From Hydrangea macrophylla (taxonomy: Eukaryota; Streptophyta; Magnoliopsida; Cornales; Hydrangeaceae), in NCBI GenBank assembly GCA_033977485.1, contig CM066988.1, positions 77,101,669 to 77,165,668 of the forward strand: 64,000 nt of DNA, given 5' to 3'. This document shows, piece by piece, positions 22,227-31,448 of this stretch (positions within the stretch are counted from its first letter, which is position 1; every line of letters begins with the position of its first letter). The notes under the pieces were generated by a model. The model searched no databases and was not told the DNA's origin. It saw nothing but the letters and a program-made list of their open reading frames with translations. The translations under genes were made by a program, and so were the position numbers.

Positions 22227-22350
22227 TTTAAATACAAGGCTCGAGCGATCAAAAATTCTCAATCGATCGAAAGTTCGATAGATTGAGAATTTTTCAAGCG
22301 CTTGAGGATTGGACGTTTTCGATCGATCGAGGGTTGTTTGATCAATCGAA
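22227..22350 (-). promoter_or_regulatory. Candidate internal promoter of B: palindrome cluster plus TATA-like box
   Basis: Reading on the minus strand, a cluster of TTCGATCGATCGA-type and CAAGCGCTTGA-type motifs (22350-22241) is followed at once by TATTTAAA (22234-22227). A pyrimidine-rich leader (ctctcattccctctcactctc) follows, then the donor at 22045. The spacing from TATA to donor is about 189 nt. This fits a promoter that drives the env-like ORF separately from the LTR. Confidence 0.55.
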
Positions 22351-22693
22351 CATGAAAATCATCAGAAATTTTTACACAGAACAACTGTGTACCCCCAACT
22401 AACAGAAATTGATCTGGACATACAGAATAGCGTAACAATAGTTCAATTACAGGACATGCAAGCCAGAAAAAATCATCATCAACAAGGTAATATAAAATTA
22501 TAAATTTATAAATTTAACTTTGTAATAGCATCTGCTTTTGCAAAATTGTTGCCCGCAATCATGGTACTTAAGACCTTATTAATAAAGAAAAACTAAAAGT
22601 TATAAGTAAAACTAACAATTTGTCCAGCATTACACTTCAAATGATAAAAGAAAGACCAAATGACAAAACGCAGTTGAAGTGAAGCATTAATCT

Positions 22694-23623
22694 TCAAACA
22701 TGAATATTCCATCTTCCGCAATTTTGCTTCTTTTTTTGCCACATCTTCGAGTGTGGATTCCAACTTGATGATTCCTTTTCCCAAAACAGTCGAAAAGCAG
22801 CAAGGATCTCATCGAGTGAGTCTGAAATCTTTGAAAAATTGATTGCACAAGCAAGAGGTGATCCAGATGGAGACAGAGATAACAGAGTGTAATTTCTCAA
22901 TAGACTTTCCTCTTGCGGTGAAGTACCCGGGGACTCTATGTATGGTCCAAATCCATGGAACAGTTGATGCAGAAAGAACAACGGTGGTAACATTTGATTC
23001 ATAGTGAAAATCCTGACAAAGGAAAACAAAAGAACACCAAAAAGGAAGAAATTAAGTAAAACAAAAGAAAGAACGAACAGAAAGGAATAAACACAGAAAA
23101 CAGAAAAGAAAAAAAGATGTGTGACAAGGAATTAACCTCACTATTGGCGTGACATAACCATGTGCACTAGCAGGTAGAGGGCATTGCAGCTGGAACAACA
23201 AATAGCTCATGTGCACATAAAGGTATAGAACCAATTCGATGACAAGGAAGTCATCAATATAAGTGAAGACATCATTATGGCGTTCAGGCACCACATCCTA
23301 TAAATTGTCTTCCTCCCATGGTTCCCACATTGAGTCGTTCTCCCATTGTGCCAAGAGGGCATCATTTACTTCCCCAACAAAGTACCCCTTTGGTTCGCCT
23401 TCATCTTTAGGGAAGTCTATATGCTCGAAGGATTAATGTGGAGGAGTGCAGGATAGTATGGGATGTACCTTTGGATTATGTCAATGACATCGTCCGCTCC
23501 AGGCCTTTGATAAGGAGAGAGGCAGAATGCAATCTCCTCGGTAGTCCATGGAGGGTTAGGATATTCTGAATCAGCCCATGACCCGATAGAATGGATGTCG
23601 TCATCCCTCATATTTTTTTAGCC
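22694..23623 (-). pseudogene. Extra post-pol exon-like ORFs of element B, unknown protein
   Basis: Between the end of pol and the env-like promoter lie three open pieces on the minus strand. The first follows a strong acceptor (ctctcccctacag, exon start 23623), has ATG 23611 and runs 64 codons to 23417. A second open piece (23294-23138) leads to a donor (GAG|GTTAAT, exon end 23137). An acceptor tttgtcag (exon start 23012) joins it in phase to a third piece ending at 22694. The spliced frame is continuous across that junction, which supports coding. An in-frame TAG lies at about 23297. I recognise no domain. It may be captured host sequence or a second accessory gene. Confidence 0.42.
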
Positions 23624-23759
23624 TGTAGGGGAGAGATACATGATAGCAGATTAGAATCGAGGTCACACTAAAAAAGAGACAGAAATAAATGAAACAAAAC
23701 AAAGTGTAGTAAAGGAAAGAATACAACAACAAAATGTGAACACACTTTAGTGTTTTAGG

Positions 23760-26700
23760 TGGAGGGATAGCCGGGCTCATCTAGCTCGATGTGCTCAGCT
23801 TCTGGTAGGAAGTTCTCCAAGAACGGTTTTAACCTTTGGCCGTTAACCTTGAAACGATCTTCGTTCTTGGGATTTATGAGCTCTACGGCCCCATGTGGAA
23901 AAACAGATTTAACAATGAATGGGTATGTCCACCGGGATCGGAGCTATCTTGGAAAAAAGTGGAGGCGAGAGTCGTACAACAAGACTTTCAGCCCCGGCTC
24001 GAATGATTTTTGAAAGATTGTTCTATCATGGCGAGCCTTCAACCTTTCCTAGTGTAATTTAGCATTGTCGTATGCATCTCGACGTATTTCTTCCAGTTCA
24101 GCCAACTAGAGTTTTTGGAGATGACCTCCCTCTTTAATGTCAAAGTTCAATGAGCGTGTCGCCCAATATGCTCTGTGCTTGATTTTGATAGGGAGGTGAC
24201 ATGCTTTTCCGTACACTAGCCTGTATGGGGACATCCTCAGGTTTGTCTTATAAGCAGTACGATACGCCCATAGAGCATCAGTCAGTTTATATGCCCAGTC
24301 CTTTATGTTGAAACTAACCGTCTTTTCTAGCATATGTTTGATTTCTTGGTTAGCCAACTCTGCTTGCCCATTAGTTTGTGGGTGGTAGGCGAGCGCAATC
24401 TTATGATTGACCCCATATTTCTTGAGAAGTGACTCCAAAGGCCTTTTGCAAAAATGCTTGCCCTGGTCACTTATTAGTGCCCTCGGGGTTCCGAAACGCG
24501 ATAGAATGTGTTCCTTAAGAGAGGACAACCATTTTGTGGTCGTTGCATCTTGTCGGTATCGCTTCTACCCATTTCGATACATGCTCCACAGCTAGGAGTA
24601 TGTATTCACAGTTGTTTGATTTCGGAAATGGACCCATGAAATCTCTACCCCAATAATTGAATATTTCAATTGTGATAATATGAGTTAAGGGCATAGAGTT
24701 CCTTTTTGAAATTGTACCTAGCTTTTGACAGCGTTGGCACAATTTACAAAAAGAATAGGCATCCTTAAACATGGTGGTTCAGTAGAAACCGCTGTGTAGG
24801 ACTTTTTGTGCGGTCTTTTGCGAAGCAAAATGACCCCCGTAAGCTTCAGAGTGGCAAGATGCCAAAATCACGATTTTATCCTCATTTGGAACGCATCGTC
24901 TAATGACCTGATCAGCATAATACTTGAATAAGTATGGGTCATCGAAAAAGAAGTGATGTGCAAATGAGAGGAACTGTTTCCTATCTTGATTTGACCAATG
25001 ACTATGGGTCTCTCTCGTAACAAGATAATTTATTATATCCGCATACCAAGGCAAACTAGAAATAGCCATCAGTTGCTCATATGGGAATTCATCTTTAATT
25101 GGTATGGGTTCAGTGTTGTTAGTAAATGTTAATCGAGACAAATAGTCAGCGACCACATTCTCTACTCCCTTTTTATCCTTGATTGTAATATTGAATTCTT
25201 GGAGTAGGAGTATCCAACGGATAAGCCTTTGTTTCGCGTCCTTCTTAGATAATAGGTACTTGAGGGCCGAGTGGTCTGTAAAACAGACAATTAGAGACCC
25301 TATCAGATATGACCTGAACTTATCTAGAGCGAAAACTAATGCCAGTAGATCTTTTTCGGTAGTCATATAATTCATTTGAGCTTCGTTAAGTGTTCAACTG
25401 GCATAGTAGATTACATAGGGCTTATTATCCTTCCTCTATCCTAGGACTACACCAATGGCATAGTCGCTAGCATCGCACATTAGTTTGAATGGCAAACTCC
25501 AATCGGGGGCCTGTATTATCGGTGCAGAGGTAAGGTGTTACTTCAGTGCGTCAAAAGATGTTTGACAATTTTCCAACCACTTGAATGGTGTGTCTTTGAC
25601 TAAGAGTTGACACAGTGGTCGGGAGATTGCACTAAAATTTTGGATAAAGCGACGATAAAATCCTGCGTGTCCCAAAAAAGAACGGATGTCTTTGACTGTA
25701 CGGGGAACAGGTAGGTTCGAGATTATATCGATTTTCGCTTTATCAACTTGGATGCCTTTATCAGAAATAATGTGGCCAAGAACAATTCCCTTGGTCACCA
25801 TGAAGTGCACTTTTCCCAGTTTAGTACTAAGTGTTTGTCCTCGCATCTTGCTAGCACACGTTCCAGATTGTCTAGGCAATTTTCAAAACTATGGCCGAAC
25901 ACCGAAAAATCGTCCATAAAGACCTCGAGTATTTATTCGACCATATCACTGAATATGCTCAACATGCACCGCTGAAAGGTAGCAGGTGCGTTATATAAGC
26001 CGAAAGGCATACGACGGTAGACGAATGTACCGAACGGATATGTGAAAGTTGTTTTCTCCTGATCTTTTGGAGCAATTTCAATTTGATTATAGCCACTTTA
26101 TTCGTCCAAGAAGCAATAGTACTTATGACCCGTCAATCGTTCTAGCATTTGATCCATGAATGGCAATGGAAAGTGGTCTTTCCGAGTCATAGTATTCAAT
26201 TTTCAGTAATCAATACACATCCGCCATCCGGTGGGGACGTGTGTCGGTACCAATTCGCCGTCTTTGTTTGGGGTTACTGTTATACCCGCCTTTTTGGGCA
26301 CCACTTGGGTTGGACTAACCCAAGGGCTGTCAGAAATAAGATATATGATCCCAACATCAAGTAGTTTTAAAACTTCCTTTTTGACGACTTCTTGCATGTT
26401 GGGATTCAGACGCCTTTGCATTTGTCATGAAGGTTTAGCGTCTTCCTCTAGATATAATTTATGGGTGCACATGGACGGGCTTATGCCTTTGGGGTTGGCA
26501 ATAGTCCATCCCAATGCTCCCTTATGTTGTTCTAGCATTTGGATTAATTTGCCCTCTTGTTCCAAACTAAGAGTGGATGAAATTATAACAGGGTAAGTCT
26601 TTTCAATCCCTAGGAAAGCATATTTGAGCTCTTTTGGAAGCTCGTTCAATTCTAAGTTAGGAAATTAGAAATTTGAGGGCATGGCTAACTTTGTTTTTGG

Positions 26701-26971
26701 AGGTAGAGGTTCATATGGTGTTACCCATATGCATTCAGCTCTATCCTTCTCTTTCGTTTCCATAATGAAGCAGGTGTGATTTAAAGCAGCATCTAATGGA
26801 GTAGAATCATTAGGTTGATATATAGCATCGAATTGTGACACAACTACCTCCATGGGATCTTTATAATCAACGAAGTCGGCCTCATCTTCGATGACTATTT
26901 CGATGTAGTTGACTTCTTCTTCGTCCTCGAATTCTTCAGGTCGGGAATTTGAAAAGATTTTGACATTTAAG
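23760..26971 (-). pseudogene. pol of element B: RT, RNase H and integrase (decayed)
   Basis: The minus strand carries the rest of an Athila-type polyprotein after the protease cut by D. An RT N-terminal region (26649-26425) is followed by the fingers/palm region, with FMDD in place of YVDD near 25900-25925. RNase H spans about 25375-25130 (TTEKDLLALVFALDKFRSYL, then TDHSALKYLL). The integrase zinc-binding region is near 24860-24730, and the catalytic core includes [16 protein letters not shown] (about 24390). The C-terminal integrase domain ends near 23765. Numerous stops and at least two frameshifts (25800 and 25390 areas) kill it. Neighbours on both sides fit normal gene order. Confidence 0.87.
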
Positions 26972-26976
26972 GTCAT

Positions 26977-28363
26977 TGATCGGGAGAGAACTAATCCTAA
27001 TTATACGCTTTAACGAGCATTTGTTAGTACCTTTTTATCCTGTTTTTGTATATTTTTACTCTGTTTTCTAGTTTCTGACAGGTTTTGGAAGAAATCAACT
27101 GAACCAGGCTAAACAAGGTGAAAAAGCAGGAAGAAGGAAGCTGAAAAAGACACTTCGCGCGCGCGACCCGCGGGCGCGGAAATCCAAGAATCGCGCGCGC
27201 GATCCGCTCGCGCGAGAATCCAGAAACCGCTCGCGCGATCCGCTCGCGCGAGACCCCCAAGAGCTCGCTCGCGCGATCCGCGCGCGCGAGGTACCCAATG
27301 TCGCGCTCGCGCGATATGCCCAAAAATCAAAGTTGCGTATTTCAGTATACTGAAGACTCCTGTGCAAACGAGACTGCTAAACGACGTCCAGACTGTAAAT
27401 TACATGCGTTTCAGTCCGTTTCGAGTTGTAAAGGCTTCCAAAACATGTTGTAAATCTATATAAACTCTATTTTACTTCAATTAGAGGGTTGGCAATTAAT
27501 ATACAACCATATACACATATACTTCCAGCCCTTGAAGAGGGAGAAGCAAGGAGAAGAAGAAGAAGACCAAGGATTTCCATGGCCTCCTCCATCAACTACT
27601 TGCTGATTTCTACTTCTATGGCAGCTTAGATCATTGATCTAGGGTTTCAATGAAGCCCTAGATGAGTAATAGGGTTTTATTTATGCTTTTATTTTAGTTT
27701 TATTGTGTATGGATGACAGTCACATGTTTAGAGGATTTTTATAAATAAATCGTACTTACATTGATTAAATCATCGCTTTCAGAATTTATTCTTGTCTTAG
27801 ATCTATTTTGACTGTGATGTGCTCAACGATCTATTCTTGCTGTGCTTGTTTAGATTGTTTACATGTGATGGTGCTTTAGTGATTCGTGCTATCAAGTATC
27901 CGAATAGTCCATGCCTAGGTTAGACGGATTAGATCACAACCCTAGTTTAGTGTGAGATAATTCGTGCTATCCGCAGATGGATTATGTTGGTGCTTGAACC
28001 ATGATTATCTTCTTGTCGGAGGAATTGGGCTTGTAGCTACAATTCCCCATATTCATCCAACGTAATAAGCTAAAGTAATTCATAGATATTCCTATTATGA
28101 AACTAGTGGTGGATTTGCAATCCTAGGTTTCCTTTACATATTTATTAAAAACACTTTTAATTGCTTCCATAGTCTAGATTTATTTCTATTGTTATTAGTT
28201 TAATTAAATTCAAAATCAAATCCGTTTTCCCTAATTAACTAGACTTAGGTTTTAAAATTAAATCGCTGTAGTAATCAATCTCTGTGGGTTCGACCTTTAC
28301 TTCCACACTGCAAATCTATTGAAAAGTAAAGAATACTTTTATATCTTGATATTGACAACATCA
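26977..28363 (+). repeat. 5' LTR of element D (1387 bp)
   Basis: Starts TGATCGGGAGAG and ends CAACATCA. It holds a CG-rich palindrome cluster (27155-27318, motifs CGCGCGCG and CTCGCGCGAG). A TATA box (tatataaa) lies at 27457-27464, and a donor-like GTAATA at about 27666, some 208 nt downstream. Confidence 0.95.
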
Positions 28364-28368
28364 ATTTT

Positions 28369-28386
28369 TGGCGCCGTTGCCGGGGA
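28369..28386 (+). promoter_or_regulatory. Primer-binding site of D (tRNA-Asp, perfect)
   Basis: TGGCGCCGTTGCCGGGGA lies five bases after the LTR. It is complementary to the 3' end of plant tRNA-Asp, including CCA. Confidence 0.92.
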
Positions 28387-28619
28387 TTGCATTACTACTC
28401 TTAGTTTTATAATCGTAGTTTAGTTAATTCGTAAATATTAGATTAGTTTTTATTTTTCTTATTTTCTGTTTTTGTTTTTAGTTACTAACTTGTTTTTCCT
28501 TTACTTTGTAGTCAACGTTTCCGAGTGGAGCAGCTAATTACATCAAAGGAGCTTACGCAAAAATAAAATAAATAAAAATTAAATACATTGCTTCCTTTGG
28601 AATTCGCTTTAAACCGCTG

Positions 28620-28853
28620 TAAGTCAGGGCGCTGTGACGCACTATTTGCATTAGTTTAAGGTTAATTGCACTGCATTAGCTAGGAAACCCGGGGCGCTGG
28701 GCTTGACGCGGTCATTGCATTACAGGATAATATTCATGCATCATAGTAGTACTGTGTGCTTGATTGTCGTCTTATTTGCGTGATTGCTTGCTATTTGTTT
28801 TTTTAGTTTAGTTGAGTCAGTCTTTGTTTTTAATTTTGTGTCTTTTATTTCAG
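28620..28853 (+). promoter_or_regulatory. Candidate leader intron of D, conserved with A
   Basis: GTAAGT at 28620 and a pyrimidine-rich acceptor (tgtcttttatttcag) ending at 28853 bracket 234 nt. The gag ATG is at 28857. The interior, including gctaggaaacccggggcgctggg and the region to gtgtgcttg, is much more conserved with A (3163-3384) than most noncoding sequence. It could be an intron, a packaging signal, or both. Confidence 0.5.
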
Positions 28854-28856
28854 TTT

Positions 28857-31448
28857 ATGTTGGGTACACGTTCAAATAAACCAGATTTAAAATCTTTCGA
28901 TCTTGAACTTGAACGTACCTTAAGAACTAGTAAGTCCACAACCCAAGCTTCTAGAGCTAGGTTGCAAGACGACGAATCAACTCCGATTCCGTCGTCGTTG
29001 TTTGAGGCCGAAATCCAGAGTACCCGTGAACGGTTAAGGAGAGCTCGAACTTTTAAAATCAAACCAATTAAAATGGCTGACGGTGGAAATAACAATAACA
29101 ATCAAAACGACGGTGCGAATATGAACGATCTTAATATACCGCCACCACCTCCACTTATAAATTATTTTATTCCTACTACTTACACGCCACAAGCCGGTAT
29201 CGAATTACCGGAGGCGACGGCATCTCACTTTGAGATAAAGTCGTCTACGATCTCGCTACTACCTTCCTTCCATGGCCGTCTAAATGAAGACCCTTACCAA
29301 CACTTAGGAGATTTTCAGGGTATCTGTTCTACTTTGAAATTACAAAACCTAGATAATGATGAATTAAAATTGCGGCTCTTCCCATTCTCCTTAAGAGACA
29401 AAGCGAAGTATTGGCTTCAATCTTTGGAGCCAAACACAATAAAAACATGGGAAGCCTTACACACCGCCTTTTTACAAAAGTTTTTCCCTATTATGCGTAC
29501 AAATAAGATAAGAAAAGATATAACTAATTTTGTGATGCAAGATGGGGAATCACTTTATGACACGTGGGAAAAATTTAAAGAATTATTACGTTCGTGTCCA
29601 CATCATCAGGTTCCCAAGTGGCAATTGGTTCAAGTCTTCTACGAAGGACTTATTCCCTCGGTCCGTAATACCGTCGATGCCGTTTGTGCAGGAACTTTCC
29701 TACACAAAAGCGCCGACGAGGCCTGGAAAATATTTGAAACGTTAAGCGAGAATTCGATGCATCAGGCTGTGTCGGTACGTTCTGAGGGGTACCTTCAACC
29801 TAAGCGAGAGGTGACAGTTGAGTCAAGTCAAGCAATTCAAATACAAGAATTAAATAGAAAACTTGACCGACTTATGCAAATGAACAAACCGTCTAATCTA
29901 TCCTCTTTAGAAGTTTGTGCATTATGTTCTGAACCGTCCCATAATATATTTGCATGTCCTTCTGCATCTCAATATCCGGAATTTGTTGAACAACACGTTA
30001 ATTCTATGCAACAATTTCCACAGAATAATTATAATCCTAGGTCGACTAATTTTCCAAATACGTACCGACCCCAATACCAACAAGGTCAATACCAACCACC
30101 TCCTCCACCTCCACGCAATAATGCATTTGAGGAGAAGGTGTTGGCCTCACTTGAAAACTTTGGTTCGGTGGTTCAGTTAGTACACTCTCACACACAATCC
30201 ATCGCAAAACTGGAGTCCCAAGTAGGGCAAATTGTTAATACGCTAAACCGCTTAACTGAGAGTAAGTTGCCCAGTCAACCTACTCAGCAACCTAAGGGGC
30301 AATACGCAGTGGGTAGTACGAGTGAGAGCGTGAACGCTGTTTCGACTAGGACGACTACTCGAGATGAGGAAGTTGTTGTAATTCCGGATGGGGGTGAGAA
30401 AGATAAAAACTTAAATTTGAATAAGGAGGGTGAGGGAACGAGTAGAATTCAAAAAGATAAAGGACCGGCCCCAACAAACTATATTCCAAGAATGCCATAT
30501 CCACCAAACGTTGAGGGACCGTCACATTCGCCTAAGAAAGGGTCTAAGGTTGAGGATATACTCGAGGTGTTCAAACAAGTTAAAATCAATATTCCTTTCC
30601 TCGATGCTATTAAACAAATTCCCGCTTATGCTAAATGTTTAAAAGACCTATGTACTCAAAAGCGCAAAATACGGAGTCATACTCCTAAAAAGGTCTTTCT
30701 TACGGAAAAAGTAAGCTCTATATTCCAACACGCTCCTCCAAAGTATAAAGATCCAGGTACGCCTACGATTTCATGTGTCATAGGTGACACTATCATTCAT
30801 AGGGCTCTCCTTGACTTAGGAGCGAGTGTTAATCTCATACCTTATCACGTCTATCAACAACTAGGATTAGGTGAACTGAAACCTACGGCCGCTACAATAC
30901 AATTAGCGGATCGTTCTATTAAAATTCCTAGAGGAATCGTCGAGGACATTTTGGTTAAGGTTGACAAATGCTATTATCCTGTCGACTTCATGGTCCTTGA
31001 CACTGAACCCGTGCTAGATGTTAGGAAACATACTCCTGTCATCTTAGGCCGTCCATTCTTAGCAACCGCTAACGCACGTGTTAACTGTCGGACGGGGGTA
31101 ATGAAAGTGTCGTTTGGGAACATGAATTTAAAATTAAACGTTTTTAATGCTATGGATCAACCTCCTAAAAACGACGATTTCCTATGTGAGGTGGAAGGTG
31201 AGATAACACGGAATAGTGAGCCTACTAAAGAAATAAATGTGAGTGCGGGAAATAATGTGGACGATGATGAGTGGATGAATCCTAATCCCGTGGACCCTAA
31301 TGCGGAATCTACTCGGAAGGTAAGAAATAGATTCGAACATAATGACAAACCGTTAATCGATTTAATTCAAAGCGATGTTATTTCTGCTTACCATCGAGCT
31401 CTGCCTGACATCCTTAGGGGTACACAGTCCGATATACGGCCTCCATGA
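28857..31448 (+). CDS. gag-pro: Intact Gag-protease of element D (863 aa)
   Basis: The protein forms Gag particles and carries its own aspartic protease. The start chosen is ATG 28857 (MLGTRSNK), directly after a 3' splice signal; an upstream in-frame start would be a TTG. Residues 121-310 are the Retrotrans_gag core (ATASHFEIKSS, LRLFPFSLRDKAKYWLQ, FLQKFFPI). A zinc knuckle CX2CX4HX4C lies at about 353-366. A coiled or low-complexity linker follows. The protease has DLGAS at about 652, in the Athila style, where Leu replaces the usual Thr or Ser, and VILGRPFL downstream. It ends shortly after with a clean TGA. RT, RNase H and integrase are missing. This is the only fully open Gypsy gene in the window, which suggests recent purifying selection or very recent arrival. 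Confidence 0.95.
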   Translation: MLGTRSNKPDLKSFDLELERTLRTSKSTTQASRARLQDDESTPIPSSLFEAEIQSTRERLRRARTFKIKPIKMADGGNNNNNQNDGANMNDLNIPPPPPLINYFIPTTYTPQAGIELPEATASHFEIKSSTISLLPSFHGRLNEDPYQHLGDFQGICSTLKLQNLDNDELKLRLFPFSLRDKAKYWLQSLEPNTIKTWEALHTAFLQKFFPIMRTNKIRKDITNFVMQDGESLYDTWEKFKELLRSCPHHQVPKWQLVQVFYEGLIPSVRNTVDAVCAGTFLHKSADEAWKIFETLSENSMHQAVSVRSEGYLQPKREVTVESSQAIQIQELNRKLDRLMQMNKPSNLSSLEVCALCSEPSHNIFACPSASQYPEFVEQHVNSMQQFPQNNYNPRSTNFPNTYRPQYQQGQYQPPPPPPRNNAFEEKVLASLENFGSVVQLVHSHTQSIAKLESQVGQIVNTLNRLTESKLPSQPTQQPKGQYAVGSTSESVNAVSTRTTTRDEEVVVIPDGGEKDKNLNLNKEGEGTSRIQKDKGPAPTNYIPRMPYPPNVEGPSHSPKKGSKVEDILEVFKQVKINIPFLDAIKQIPAYAKCLKDLCTQKRKIRSHTPKKVFLTEKVSSIFQHAPPKYKDPGTPTISCVIGDTIIHRALLDLGASVNLIPYHVYQQLGLGELKPTAATIQLADRSIKIPRGIVEDILVKVDKCYYPVDFMVLDTEPVLDVRKHTPVILGRPFLATANARVNCRTGVMKVSFGNMNLKLNVFNAMDQPPKNDDFLCEVEGEITRNSEPTKEINVSAGNNVDDDEWMNPNPVDPNAESTRKVRNRFEHNDKPLIDLIQSDVISAYHRALPDILRGTQSDIRPP

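Noticed and set aside
27024..27367. Arg/Ala/Ser-rich open frames in several frames at 27024-27367, 31596-32057 and 34088-34418
   Set aside because: They arise from CG-rich palindromes, which avoid stops in all frames; no coding signature beyond composition.
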